From: CAZGQY01 sp964528035
Lineage (GTDB): Bacteria > Pseudomonadota > Gammaproteobacteria > Methylococcales > UBA1147
DNA length: 64,000 nucleotides
NCBI GenBank assembly: GCA_964528035.1
Contig: CAZGQY010000002.1
Coordinates: 6,968 to 70,967, forward strand
Direction of reading: 5' to 3'
Part shown: positions 15,848 to 25,824 of the stretch, one piece after another
How positions within the stretch are numbered: position 1 is the stretch's first letter
How the letters are laid out: each line of letters begins with the position of its first letter
Notes under the pieces: generated by a model
What the model was told of the DNA's origin: nothing
Seen by the model: the letters and a program-made list of their open reading frames with translations, nothing else
Databases searched by the model: none
Made by a program: the position numbers and the translations under genes

Positions 15848-18160
15848 ATGACAAAAGAAAACGAAAATCCACAGAGTACGTCCTGCGATAGTTGCCAGGA
15901 TCCTGAGATTCCGGGCCGGAATTTGCCAAATTCCGCAGCAACCGGCAACCAGGTTTTTGATATCCAGGGGCTGGACTGTGTTGAAGAAGTGACCATTCTT
16001 AAGCGGGAAATTAGCCCGTTGGTCGGCGGTGAGGCCTACCTTTCCTTCGACGTGCTGAACGGTAGAATGACGGTATTGCCCGGTGGCAAAACAGTCGCTT
16101 CCAAAATCATCCAGGAAAAGGTCGCGACTACAGGCATGAAAGCGATCCCCTGGGAACCCACGTCATCCGCGACCAGCCTTCAGCGCAGGCAGAAAATCCA
16201 AACGGCCTACACGGTATTAAGCGGGCTCTCAATTCTCGTCGGTATCATCCTGCATATAGGCTTCGCGGGCGGGTATTTCGAGGCACCGGCAATGGCGGGT
16301 CAAGACGAAATTCGTTCCGTCAATTGGGACGCCATTACGGCGTATCTAAAAAATCTACTAGAGACTCATACACAGCTTACTATACCCGTTTCGGAAAAGA
16401 TCGCCTATGGCTTCGCGATCGCTTTTGGTGTTCGTTATGTGGTGATAAAAGCATGGTTCGCGTTCCGGACTATGCGCCCGGATATGAACCTGCTGATGAC
16501 CATTGCGGTCGCCGGCGCGATCTTCATCAATGAATGGTTTGAGGCAGCAACGGTCGCATTTTTATTCTCCTTGTCGCTCGCAATCGAAGGCTGGAGTATC
16601 GGCCGTGCACGCCGGGCTGTCGAGGCGCTTCTGGATCTGGCTCCATCTTCAGTACGAATAAAGCATCAAACGGGAGGCGAACAAGTAATACCGGCAACGG
16701 AGGCTACGGTTGGGGTCCGGTTTATTGTCGCGCCGGGCGAACGAATTGCGCTTGATGGCGAAGTTGCAAGTGGGTCAAGCTCGGTCAATCAGGCGCCAAT
16801 CACCGGAGAAAGTATTCCTGTCTCCAAACATCCAGGCGATGAGGTCTTCGCCGGTACGATTAATCAGGAAGGGACACTTGAAGCTATCTCCACCAAACCC
16901 GCCTCGGATACAACACTGGCTCAAATAATCCATATGGTTGAGGAAGCCCACAGCCGGCGGGCAGAATCCGAACAATGGGTCGAAAAATTCGCCCGAATTT
17001 ACACACCGGTCGTGATCGTGCTTGCGCTTGCCGTATTCATTGGGCCACCCTTATTTTTCGCTGAAAATTGGGATCTTTGGTTTTACCGGGCACTGGTACT
17101 ACTGGTCATAGCCTGTCCCTGCGCCTTAGTTATTTCTACACCGGTTAGTATTGTGGCAGCCTTAGCTTGTGCCGCACGGCAGGGCATATTAATCAAAGGC
17201 GGGATTTATCTTGAAGCGCCGGCATCGCTACAAGCCATTGCATTTGACAAGACCGGCACATTAACCCGTGGCCAACCGTCCGTCACTGACGTCTATCCAT
17301 TGAATGGCCATACCGAAGAAGAATTAATTTCCCGGGCGGCTGCTTTGGAGAAACGTAGCCATCATCCATTGGCGAAAGCTATATTGCAATATGCTCAGTC
17401 TTTAGAAATTGCTTTGCCGAATGCTGAGAACATAGAGGTACTTCCAGGGAAAGGTGTTATCGGATTGATTAATGGAACCAGTTTCTGGCTGGGATCCCGC
17501 CGTTTCTTGTTAGAGCGGGGTCAAGAAACGGCCGATGTCGGTAAAAAAGGCTTTACGTTGGAACAGGCAGGACAAACGGTGATCGCCGTTGGAAATGACC
17601 AGCACGTTTGCGGCCTGATTGCTGTGGCTGATGAGCCACGTGATCAGACTAAATTGATTATACAGGCGCTACGAAAGATCGGCATAAAAAACCTGGTTAT
17701 GCTGACCGGAGACAACACTGTGACCGCGAATTGTATTGGAGCCCGAACCGGGGTCGATGAAATCCGCGCCGAGTTGTTGCCGGCCGATAAAGTCGATGCG
17801 GTCAGTGAACTGATTAAAAAATACGGCAATGTAGCCATGATCGGCGACGGCATTAACGACGCCCCTGCCTTGGGGCGGGCAAGCCTTGGCATCGCCATGG
17901 GTGCGATCGGTTCCGACGCTGCCATCGAAACCGCCGACATCGCCTTGATGGGCGACGATCTGTCCAAACTCCCCTGGCTAATCCGCCATTCCAGGCGAAC
18001 TCTTTCCGTGATACGTCAAAACATAATTTTTGCATTAACGGTCAAAGCGGTATTCGCACTCTTGGCTTTTGCCGGAGTGGCCACATTGTGGGAGGCGATC
18101 GCAGCCGATGTGGGGGCGTCATTGCTGGTGGTTGCAAATGGCTTGAGATTACTGAGGTGA
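15848..18160 (+). CDS. cadA: P1B-2-type Zn/Cd/Pb-translocating ATPase
   Basis: A 770-residue heavy-metal P-type ATPase exporting soft divalent ions from the cytoplasm. Visible motifs: C-P-C in VIACPCALVIS (about residue 422), phosphorylation loop DKTGTLT (about 466), HP in RSHHPLAKAI, MLTGDN, GDGINDAPALG (about 665), and the Zn/Cd-type end GASLLVVANGLRLLR. The N-terminal metal-binding domain is degenerate: GLDCVEEV keeps one Cys of the usual C-x-x-C, while an extra C-D-S-C pair sits at the very N-terminus. It follows the REP-like repeat, so it is probably transcribed separately from czcCBA. Confidence 0.92.
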   Translation: MTKENENPQSTSCDSCQDPEIPGRNLPNSAATGNQVFDIQGLDCVEEVTILKREISPLVGGEAYLSFDVLNGRMTVLPGGKTVASKIIQEKVATTGMKAIPWEPTSSATSLQRRQKIQTAYTVLSGLSILVGIILHIGFAGGYFEAPAMAGQDEIRSVNWDAITAYLKNLLETHTQLTIPVSEKIAYGFAIAFGVRYVVIKAWFAFRTMRPDMNLLMTIAVAGAIFINEWFEAATVAFLFSLSLAIEGWSIGRARRAVEALLDLAPSSVRIKHQTGGEQVIPATEATVGVRFIVAPGERIALDGEVASGSSSVNQAPITGESIPVSKHPGDEVFAGTINQEGTLEAISTKPASDTTLAQIIHMVEEAHSRRAESEQWVEKFARIYTPVVIVLALAVFIGPPLFFAENWDLWFYRALVLLVIACPCALVISTPVSIVAALACAARQGILIKGGIYLEAPASLQAIAFDKTGTLTRGQPSVTDVYPLNGHTEEELISRAAALEKRSHHPLAKAILQYAQSLEIALPNAENIEVLPGKGVIGLINGTSFWLGSRRFLLERGQETADVGKKGFTLEQAGQTVIAVGNDQHVCGLIAVADEPRDQTKLIIQALRKIGIKNLVMLTGDNTVTANCIGARTGVDEIRAELLPADKVDAVSELIKKYGNVAMIGDGINDAPALGRASLGIAMGAIGSDAAIETADIALMGDDLSKLPWLIRHSRRTLSVIRQNIIFALTVKAVFALLAFAGVATLWEAIAADVGASLLVVANGLRLLR

Positions 18161-18251
18161 AGTCGAAACCGATAACACAATATTTGGTTGTTTGTGTATC
18201 GATGGATCCTCTATCTTGCGAAACGTCCAAATGACGTATAACATTTATTTC

Positions 18252-18695
18252 ATGAACGTCCGTCAAACCACGTATTTTAAACGCGCTGTGGTAGTACTGT
18301 TTCTACTAACGGGACTTTCATCGCAATTCCAGGTCGTATTCGCCTGCGACTTGATGGACGGTCAACCCCAGCCCGTTTGCTGCTGCGGCGAAGAAATGTC
18401 AGACGGCTGCGAAATGGGCGGTGGGTGCGGCATGGATGAAAAACACCACCTCGATTCAGATTGCTGCGAAGTTGTTGTTGGCGACCTTTCTGACGTTAGT
18501 CTGGGCGGTCCCGCGTCAACGGCCAGTCAAGTCGTCCTGCAAAACGCACCGCAGCCACCTCCTTTAGCACTTTGTACTGCTGTTTCAAATCCACAGTTTA
18601 AATTCGGCGGTGCATTCCTTCCCTTTTACTACACCACAAATCGACATCTTGCCGGTACCGAGATCTATCTCGTTACGCAGCGCTTTCGTATTTAA
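18252..18695 (+). CDS. Cys-rich exported protein preceding the cus operon
   Basis: A 147-residue protein from ATG 18252 (a hydrophobic signal begins shortly after); upstream in-frame starts would put a long hydrophilic stretch before it. After the signal come C-D-L-M, C-C-C-G-E-E-M, C-E-M-G-G-G-C-G-M-D-E-K-H-H and D-C-C clusters rich in Cys, Met and His, the ligands for Cu(I)/Ag(I). The rest is Pro/Ala-rich and ends in R-F-R-I. It starts 90 bp after cadA and ends 87 bp before cusC. A periplasmic copper-binding role is inferred from composition and position. Confidence 0.65.
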   Translation: MNVRQTTYFKRAVVVLFLLTGLSSQFQVVFACDLMDGQPQPVCCCGEEMSDGCEMGGGCGMDEKHHLDSDCCEVVVGDLSDVSLGGPASTASQVVLQNAPQPPPLALCTAVSNPQFKFGGAFLPFYYTTNRHLAGTEIYLVTQRFRI

Positions 18696-18782
18696 TAACA
18701 TCTCTCACTCGAAGCTATTCGATCTGCCAACGCATTAATTCTGCGTGCGGGGTGGTTTTTATTTTTGTACTGAGAGGTGTTT

Positions 18783-20093
18783 ATGATTCGTAAATTCCCA
18801 GCGACCTGGCGGCATTGGGCTGTTGTACTGCCGTTATTCACTGTCACCGCAGCTACACATGCGGCCGAAACCCAGCTCATTGAAGGGCAAACGGAGTTGA
18901 CGTCGGCCGGGCTTGTTGCCGCAGTATTGTCCAGAAACCCTACATTGCCAGCGATGCAGGCAGTATGGGAAGCTGCCGATACGCGTATTGAGCAGGTTTC
19001 TGCACTGGACGACCCTCAGCTGTCCTATAGAGTAGCGCCCGCAACAGCAGGAGTATCCGGTCTGGATTTCGGTCAGAAACTGGAAGTTTCCCAGAAAATT
19101 CCCTGGCCGGGTAAATTACATCTACGCAGTGAAGCCGCACAATATGATGCCGATGCGGTTCATCAAAGTGTCAAAACGCTGCAGCTGCACCTTGCCGCAA
19201 AAGCCAAAATCTTGTTCGCGGATTGGTATTTCGTACATGAGGGTATCCGAATCAACCGCATCAACCAGAATCTTTTGCATGAATTCCAGCGGATCGCGAT
19301 CACACGTTACAGTACCGGCTTGGCGACCAAGCAGGACGCGCTGCATGCGGCAGTGGAAATCAATTTGCTGAAACACCAGGCGATTGGGTTGGATCGCGAA
19401 CGACGCGAGATTATTGCCCGCGTCAACCGTTTGCTGACCCGTAACCCCGATGAACCGATACCACTGCCTCATAAGCTCTCAGAACCCGTGCAGTTAGGCA
19501 AAGCCGATTCGTTGCGCGCCCAAGCGCTTCAATCGAGACCTGAACTCAAGGCTCAACAGGCGCATATTCAAGGGTTCTACACCCGAACGGAACTGGCTCA
19601 ACGGGATTTCTACCCCGATTTCAACCTATCCGCGGGGTACAACAGTCTGTGGGATAGAAACCAGAAGCGTTTCACCGTTGGTATTGGAATCAATCTACCG
19701 ATCGATCAAAGCAAGCGCAGAGCGGCCGAAGCCGAGGCTCGTGCAAAACTGAAGCAGGCGCAATGGAAGAAAAACGATCTCACAGCAATGATCGAGGAAG
19801 AAGTACAAATCGCCTACGACCGGGTACAGGAAACCCGGCATGTACTCACCCTCTATCGGAGGCAACTGTTGCCCCTCGCTGAAGAAAACCTCGACGCCGC
19901 AATGGCGGACTACCGTTCCGGAAGCGGCGATTTTTTAACCTTAATCAGCACCGAAAAAAACCTCATGCAGACTCAACTGGAAGTGGAACGGGTGTTAACT
20001 GATTCACATCGCCGATTGGCTGAACTTGAGCGTGCGGTAGGTCGCATTGAACCGTTAACCACTGAAGGTCATTTCGAGAGGCATCAGCCATGA
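18783..20093 (+). CDS. cusC: CusC-like outer membrane efflux protein
   Basis: A 436-residue TolC-family outer membrane channel with signal peptide (to about residue 28) and two OEP repeats. ATG 18783 has a GAGAGG site five bases upstream; a GTG two codons earlier is less likely. It shows typical N-P-T-L-P-A-M-Q-A-x-W-E-A and a C-terminal D-Y-R-S-G-S-G-D-F-L-T-L-I repeat end. The stop overlaps the cusB start (ATGA), so it heads a cusCBA operon for Cu(I)/Ag(I) efflux across both membranes. Confidence 0.88.
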   Translation: MIRKFPATWRHWAVVLPLFTVTAATHAAETQLIEGQTELTSAGLVAAVLSRNPTLPAMQAVWEAADTRIEQVSALDDPQLSYRVAPATAGVSGLDFGQKLEVSQKIPWPGKLHLRSEAAQYDADAVHQSVKTLQLHLAAKAKILFADWYFVHEGIRINRINQNLLHEFQRIAITRYSTGLATKQDALHAAVEINLLKHQAIGLDRERREIIARVNRLLTRNPDEPIPLPHKLSEPVQLGKADSLRAQALQSRPELKAQQAHIQGFYTRTELAQRDFYPDFNLSAGYNSLWDRNQKRFTVGIGINLPIDQSKRRAAEAEARAKLKQAQWKKNDLTAMIEEEVQIAYDRVQETRHVLTLYRRQLLPLAEENLDAAMADYRSGSGDFLTLISTEKNLMQTQLEVERVLTDSHRRLAELERAVGRIEPLTTEGHFERHQP

Positions 20094-21592
20094 AATATGC
20101 TACGAAGATTGGGTTAACGACGACCGCGCTAATCCTGTTGGCTCTTATTGGTGCAGGCATTGTTGTTCTCAGTGACAGAAACGGCGTTTTTGTGGGCATT
20201 CAGTCTGTAGGTCCAATCCATATGGCCGGGCCGTTCCAAGTCCAGATCGGTATCTATCCGGAAAAGCCCAGAATCGGCAAAAACCAACTTACACTCATTA
20301 TCCAAAACAAAGATGATCAGCCGGTTGAGGATGCCAATGTTAGCGCTACCGCCAAAATGCCGGCGATGGGTGCAATGCCCGCGATGCCTGCGCCGGTTGA
20401 AATCAAAGCCGGCGGCGCCGGGCGCTATCAAGGGCAGTTTGAATTACCCATGGATGGCGCCTGGCCGTTGACCGTGAAAATCCAATCCGCCACGCAGGGA
20501 CAGGCCAAACTCACCTTTGAGATGGCCACCAGCCGCAAGGGCTTGAAATTAAGCACTTCGACTCCGAGCAGCATTCAATCAGAAAAGCCCCGTGAGGCCT
20601 ATGTTGCGCCATCTCCGAAACAACCGGCAACCTTTCGGGTGGATGCCTACCGGCGCCAGCTCATCGGCGTGACAACGGGAATAGTGGAGAAAAGACTTCT
20701 CACGAAAATTATTCGTGCGGCCGGAGAAATTAGAGTTGACGAAACCCGACTGACCGATATCAGCCTCAAATTCGATGGCTGGATTGGCAGCCTTTATGCC
20801 GATTATTTAGGTGCACCCGTCACAAAAGGGCGGACACTCTTCACGGTTTATAGCCCGGAACTGGTTTCGGCTCAGGACGAGTATCTCAATACCTTGTGGC
20901 GAAACAACGCTGGTTTGAGTGCACTGCGGAATGCGGCTCGTCGGCGCCTTAGCTTATGGGATATCGGCCCGGCTCAGATTCGGGCGCTGGAAAAACGCGG
21001 CAAGGCCATCGAATATCTACCGATCCCCTCTCCGGTTACCGGAGTGGTTATCGAAAAAAGCATCGTATCTGGTACGGCTATCAAGGCCGGTGCGCAGTTA
21101 TTACGCATCGCTGACTTATCAATGGTCTGGGTGGACGGACAAATTTACGAATACGAACTGCCGTGGGTGCGGGTCGGCATGGATGCGGAAGTCATGCTGC
21201 CCGACAAGCCGGATCGCTCCTTTCCGGCAAAAGTTACTTTTATCAGTCCGTACCTGGAAGGTGAAACCCGTACTGCGCGTATACGGGTAGAACTGTCCAA
21301 TCCGGAAGGCATTCTGCGCCCCGATATGTATGCCCGCCTCAATCTGAAGGTTGATCTGGGACAACGTTTGGTCGTCCCGGAGGAAGCGGTCCTCTTTGCG
21401 GGCGAAAGCCGCATCGTTTTTTTGGATCTTGGGGAAGGGCTGCTGCAACCGCGAAAGATCAACACAGGCCTTCGCAACGCCGACTTTATCGAAGCAATCT
21501 CCGGCTTGAGCGCCGGTGATGTTGTCGTCACCTCGGGTAATTTTCTCATCTCGGCAGAGAGTAAACTTAAAGCGGGGGTCGATCAATGGTGA
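20090..21592 (+). CDS. cusB: CusB-like adaptor with an extra N-terminal FixH/YtkA-like domain
   Basis: A 500-residue membrane fusion protein. Residues about 1-25 are a membrane anchor. Residues about 35-145 form a beta-sandwich-like domain (G-I-Y-P-E-K-P-R-I-G-K-N-Q-L-T-L-I-I, M-P-A-M-G-A-M-P-A-M, then W-P-L-T-V-K-I-Q) of the FixH/YtkA type, with Met-rich turns that may bind Cu or Ag. The rest is the standard CusB adaptor (lipoyl halves, helical hairpin, barrel; WVDGQIYEYEL and P-E-E-A-V-L-F). E. coli CusB lacks this domain. It overlaps cusC by 4 bp and cusA by 7 bp. Confidence 0.87.
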   Translation: MKYATKIGLTTTALILLALIGAGIVVLSDRNGVFVGIQSVGPIHMAGPFQVQIGIYPEKPRIGKNQLTLIIQNKDDQPVEDANVSATAKMPAMGAMPAMPAPVEIKAGGAGRYQGQFELPMDGAWPLTVKIQSATQGQAKLTFEMATSRKGLKLSTSTPSSIQSEKPREAYVAPSPKQPATFRVDAYRRQLIGVTTGIVEKRLLTKIIRAAGEIRVDETRLTDISLKFDGWIGSLYADYLGAPVTKGRTLFTVYSPELVSAQDEYLNTLWRNNAGLSALRNAARRRLSLWDIGPAQIRALEKRGKAIEYLPIPSPVTGVVIEKSIVSGTAIKAGAQLLRIADLSMVWVDGQIYEYELPWVRVGMDAEVMLPDKPDRSFPAKVTFISPYLEGETRTARIRVELSNPEGILRPDMYARLNLKVDLGQRLVVPEEAVLFAGESRIVFLDLGEGLLQPRKINTGLRNADFIEAISGLSAGDVVVTSGNFLISAESKLKAGVDQW

Positions 21593-24500
21593 ACGATGAC
21601 AAGACAACACCCAGTGGCCCCATTGAAAGATTGATCGCGTATTGCGCCCACCATTCGGCAATGACTCTGATCCTGGTTGCGACCTGTGCCTTTTGGGGCT
21701 ATCGATCGCTGATCAATACCCCTTTGGACGCCATTCCAGACCTGTCCGATGTGCAGGTCATTATCTACACTGAATGGCCGGGACGCAGCCCGGATCTGGT
21801 TGAGGACCAGATCACTTATCCGCTGACCACAACACTGCTGGCGGCGCCGAATGTAGAATTCGTGCGCGGGCAGAGTTTTATGGGCCTGAGTTTTGTCTAC
21901 GTGATTTTCGAAGACGGCACGGATATTTATTGGGCTCGCTCGCGAGTCATGGAATATCTGAATTCAGCGGCGGCCGATTTACCGGGTGGCGTGCGTCCAA
22001 CCCTGGGTCCGGATGCCACCGGCGTCGGTTGGGTATATCAGTATGCTTTGGTGGATAAATCCAGCAAAAACAGCTTGGCCGATCTCAGAAGTCTGCAGGA
22101 CTTCAGCCTGCGTTATTGGCTGGAATCGGTCAAAGGCGTGGCGGAAGTCGCGTCCATCGGCGGCTTCGAGAAAGAATATCAAGTCACTGTAGACCCAAAT
22201 AAACTAGCGGCCTATGGTATTTCTTTAAATGAAGTCGCCCGGGCGATTCGCCGTTCCAACAATGACGTGGGAGGCCGTGTTCTGGAAATTGCGGGTCACG
22301 AACATTTTATCCGCGGACGCGGTTATATTCATTCCACCAATGACATCGAACGCATTGTCTTGCGCGCCAGCACGGCGGGTGTGCCGGTATCGGTCCGCGA
22401 TGTGGCAACCGTCAGTTTAGGGCCTGCGCTGCGGCGGGGATTGGCCGAACTGGATGGTGAAGGAGAAACGGTCGGTGGCATCGTCGTAATGCGATATGGA
22501 GAAGACGCCCTGGCGGTGATCGAAAGGGTCAAGCAGCGTCTAAACGAGATTCGGGACGCTTTGCCGGAAGGCGTTGAGATCGTGACAGCTTATGACCGCT
22601 CGGATCTGATCAAGCGCTCTATCGAAACGCTTAAAAGTACACTGATCGAAGAGATGATTGTGGTCTCTGTAGTCATCCTGGTGTTTTTACTCCATTTTCG
22701 TTCCGCCCTGATCGCTATTTTAACCCTGCCCCTTGCCATCCTGTTAGCTTTTATCCCGATGTCTGAGCAACAACTGACCGCTAACATCATGTCACTGGGC
22801 GGTATAGCAGTCGCCATCGGCGCCATGGTGGATGCCTCCATCGTCATCATCGAGAATATCCATAAACGCCTGGAAGAACAATCTGATGGCGCTGATTCCA
22901 ATCGGCGGGAAACCATCATTCATGCCATGCAGGAAGTCGGACCCAGCATTTTCTTCTCGTTATTGATTATCACCGTCGCTTTCCTGCCGGTATTTGCCCT
23001 GGAAGGTACCGAAGGCCGATTATTCGAACCTCTGGCCTTCACTAAAACCTATTCCATGGCTTTCGCGGCGCTACTCGCTATCACTTTTACACCGGCTCTG
23101 GCCGTGCTCTTGATACGCGGCAAGATTCGAGGAGACAAAAGTCCACTCAACCGTACACTGGTCGTTTTATATACACCGGTAGTACGCTTTTCGATCCGCT
23201 TTCGGTGGTGGGTGATCGGTTTTTCCATACTCGCACTGGTTGCAAGCATTCCGGCTTTCCTCAAGCTCGGTAATGAATTCATGCCGCCGCTGAATGAAGG
23301 CAGTATTTTGTACATGCCAACGGCATTACCGGGAATGTCCATTACCGAAGCCGGAAAGGTACTTCAGTCCATGGACCGGCAACTGAAGACCTTTCCTGAA
23401 GTCGAGCGGGTATTTGGTAAAATCGGCCGCTCCACCAGTCCCACCGATCCGGCTCCCCTATCGATGGTTGAAACCGTCATCACTCTCAAACCTCAAGACC
23501 AGTGGCGCGACGGCCTGACCTGGGATGCTTTGATCGCCGAAATGGATGAAAAGATGCAGTATCCGGGCATGCCTAATATCTGGTGGATGCCGATTCAGAC
23601 CCGCACCGAAATGTTGGCCACCGGCATTCGCTCCAGCTTGGGTATCAAGGTTTTTGGCGATGATTTATCCACCATCGAGGCTACGGCGGTTCGTATCGAG
23701 CGCGCGCTGCAAGAAGATCAGCGTACTCGTCCTTTTACCCGCAGCGCCTTTGCCGAACGGCTAACCGGAGGATACTTTCTTGATTTCGATATTGACCGGG
23801 ACAAAATTGCCCGCTATGGACTCACGATTAGCGATGTGGAAGAGGTTCTTATGGTCGCCATTGGCGGTTTAGCCGTTTCTCAAACGATCGAGGAGCGAGA
23901 ACGTTACGCCATCAATCTGCGCTATGCCCGCGAGTTCCGCGATAACCCCGAAGCGCTGAAACGTGTGCGGGTACCGACGCCGGACGGGGCACAAATACCC
24001 CTCAGTCAATTAGCCGAGTTTAACTTCCTGACAGGCCCACCCATGCTGCGCAATGAAGATGGCCAACTGGTCTCGTTTGTATTCGTGGATGTTAAAGACA
24101 TCGGCATTGCCGATTATGTCAATCTGGCGCGCCAAGTGGTGAATGAAAAGGCCGCTGTACCCTCCGGTTATAGAATCGCTTGGGCCGGACAGTTTAAATA
24201 CTTTGAGCGCGCGAAGGCCAAACTCAAGCTCCTGGTTCCGCTGACCTTGTTGATCGTTTTTCTCATGCTGTATTTCAATCGAGGGTCGATCGCCGAGGCT
24301 TTGATTATCCTGTTGGCGATCCCGTTCTCTCTGATCGGCGCGGTGTGGCTTTTAGTTTGGCTCGATTATAATCTGAGTATCGCCGTGTGGGTCGGCATGA
24401 TCGCCTTGGCTGGTCTCGATGCCGAAATGGGTGTACTCATGATGCTTTATCTGGGCATGAGTTATCAGCAGCGTGCTGCAGAAAACCAGCTGAATACGGA

Positions 24501-24741
24501 TCAGGATTTGACCGAAGCGATTGTAGAGGGTGCCACACTCCGTATCCGTCCGATGTTGATGACTGGGATGGCTACGTTGCTAGGACTGGTCCCAATTCTG
24601 TGGAGTACCGGCGCCGGAGCGGATGTGATGCAGCGGATTGCGGCGCCCATGGTGGCCGGCATCGCTTCGGCGATGTTTATTGTGTTGGTGGTTTTTCCGG
24701 CGGTATTTTCTTTGTGGAAGCAATCTGAAGAGTGGAATTAA
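21586..24741 (+). CDS. cusA: CusA-like Cu/Ag RND transporter
   Basis: A 1051-residue HME-RND transporter. The helix-4 signature NIMSLGGIAVAIGAMVDA followed by IENIHK (about residues 398-425) is that of the monovalent Cu(I)/Ag(I) group. The periplasmic F-M-P-P-L-N-E-G-S-I-L-Y-M-P, W-W-M-P-I-Q-T-R-T-E-M-L-A-T-G-I block carries the Met residues that relay Cu/Ag in CusA. It is the last gene of the cusCBA operon. There is no associated CusRS-type regulator within the window. Confidence 0.93.
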   Translation: MVNDDKTTPSGPIERLIAYCAHHSAMTLILVATCAFWGYRSLINTPLDAIPDLSDVQVIIYTEWPGRSPDLVEDQITYPLTTTLLAAPNVEFVRGQSFMGLSFVYVIFEDGTDIYWARSRVMEYLNSAAADLPGGVRPTLGPDATGVGWVYQYALVDKSSKNSLADLRSLQDFSLRYWLESVKGVAEVASIGGFEKEYQVTVDPNKLAAYGISLNEVARAIRRSNNDVGGRVLEIAGHEHFIRGRGYIHSTNDIERIVLRASTAGVPVSVRDVATVSLGPALRRGLAELDGEGETVGGIVVMRYGEDALAVIERVKQRLNEIRDALPEGVEIVTAYDRSDLIKRSIETLKSTLIEEMIVVSVVILVFLLHFRSALIAILTLPLAILLAFIPMSEQQLTANIMSLGGIAVAIGAMVDASIVIIENIHKRLEEQSDGADSNRRETIIHAMQEVGPSIFFSLLIITVAFLPVFALEGTEGRLFEPLAFTKTYSMAFAALLAITFTPALAVLLIRGKIRGDKSPLNRTLVVLYTPVVRFSIRFRWWVIGFSILALVASIPAFLKLGNEFMPPLNEGSILYMPTALPGMSITEAGKVLQSMDRQLKTFPEVERVFGKIGRSTSPTDPAPLSMVETVITLKPQDQWRDGLTWDALIAEMDEKMQYPGMPNIWWMPIQTRTEMLATGIRSSLGIKVFGDDLSTIEATAVRIERALQEDQRTRPFTRSAFAERLTGGYFLDFDIDRDKIARYGLTISDVEEVLMVAIGGLAVSQTIEERERYAINLRYAREFRDNPEALKRVRVPTPDGAQIPLSQLAEFNFLTGPPMLRNEDGQLVSFVFVDVKDIGIADYVNLARQVVNEKAAVPSGYRIAWAGQFKYFERAKAKLKLLVPLTLLIVFLMLYFNRGSIAEALIILLAIPFSLIGAVWLLVWLDYNLSIAVWVGMIALAGLDAEMGVLMMLYLGMSYQQRAAENQLNTDQDLTEAIVEGATLRIRPMLMTGMATLLGLVPILWSTGAGADVMQRIAAPMVAGIASAMFIVLVVFPAVFSLWKQSEEWN

Positions 24742-24990
24742 GGTTGATTCTATTTATGAAATAACCTTTGAAGTAATTTCCCTCTTTAGGCTCATTTCAA
24801 ATTGGAAGAGGCTACTGATGGATTAAAAACTATAAATGAACGAAAATGTCCGATAATTATGTTCAACTAAGATGACAAATATTGCTGAATTCGTGAAGCT
24901 TGCAAATAAACATCGAAATAGAATTAAGATAAATCATTTTGTTTATAAGGCAATATTCGAGTTGAAAATTATTATGAGTTGCGGGTGGGA

Positions 24991-25824
24991 ATGACTACAT
25001 TAAACAAGCTACCGAGTTTTGAGAATCCTCCTTTAATCGAAGTAGCGCTTTCAGTCCAATTTGAATCTCTACCTGAATTGCAAATCCCGCAATTGGGGCT
25101 TTTATGGGCTGAATTTAAGGAAAGGTTTCCTCGTGTTGAACAACACACGCCCGTCGATCAGGTCATCGAACGAATTGGAGTTCGGGCAGTCCCGCAGCCT
25201 AGGGTCGGATTCAAACTCTTAGAAAATCCCCCTTTACCGCGACTATGGTTTGCAGAAGACGGGGGAAACGAACTTGTCCAGGTGCAGAGTGACTTCTTTG
25301 GGCGAAATTGGAGGAAAATTAAAGAACTAGAAGAATATCCGCGTTATGAGGATGCCATTCGACCTGGGTTCGTAACAGATTGGAACATTTTCGAACGTTA
25401 CGTTGAGGAGAAAGGGCTTGGGCCAATTAAACCGAATCAATGTTCGGTCACCTATGTAAACCACATTGTTTCAGGTGACGTTTGGCAGGATCACAACGAG
25501 CTGGGATCTATCTTCCGAATCTGGAATGGCGGCAATGACAAAAGAATTCCACTTGAGATGGAAGATGCCAAATTTGCTTTACGTTATGTTATCTCATCTC
25601 AAAAAAATGAGTTTTTTGGCCGTCTGCATATTTCCGTCGAACCCGCTTTTTTAAAGCAGGATGACAAACCGATTTTCGTGTTGACATTAACCTGCCGTGG
25701 GAAACCGATGAACGAAGGTTTAGACGGAATTCTATCGTTTATGGATTTGGGGCGCCGCCATATTGTAGATTCGTTCGACGCCATAACAACAGAAGAAATG
25801 CACGAGGTTTGGAGGAAATTATGA
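24991..25824 (+). CDS. TIGR04255-family protein, first gene of a three-gene module
   Basis: A 277-residue protein from ATG 24991 (a TTG four codons earlier is possible). The opening L-P-S-F-E-N-P-P-L-I-E-V-A-L-S-V-Q-F and the later Y-V-N-H-I segment followed by a core rich in alternating hydrophobics match the sporadically distributed TIGR04255 family as I know it. No catalytic signature is visible. Its stop overlaps the next start (ATGA), and a GGAGG site for that start lies in its last codons, so translation is probably coupled. It is transcribed toward the type I restriction-modification operon and sits between that operon and the metal island. Confidence 0.75.
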   Translation: MTTLNKLPSFENPPLIEVALSVQFESLPELQIPQLGLLWAEFKERFPRVEQHTPVDQVIERIGVRAVPQPRVGFKLLENPPLPRLWFAEDGGNELVQVQSDFFGRNWRKIKELEEYPRYEDAIRPGFVTDWNIFERYVEEKGLGPIKPNQCSVTYVNHIVSGDVWQDHNELGSIFRIWNGGNDKRIPLEMEDAKFALRYVISSQKNEFFGRLHISVEPAFLKQDDKPIFVLTLTCRGKPMNEGLDGILSFMDLGRRHIVDSFDAITTEEMHEVWRKL

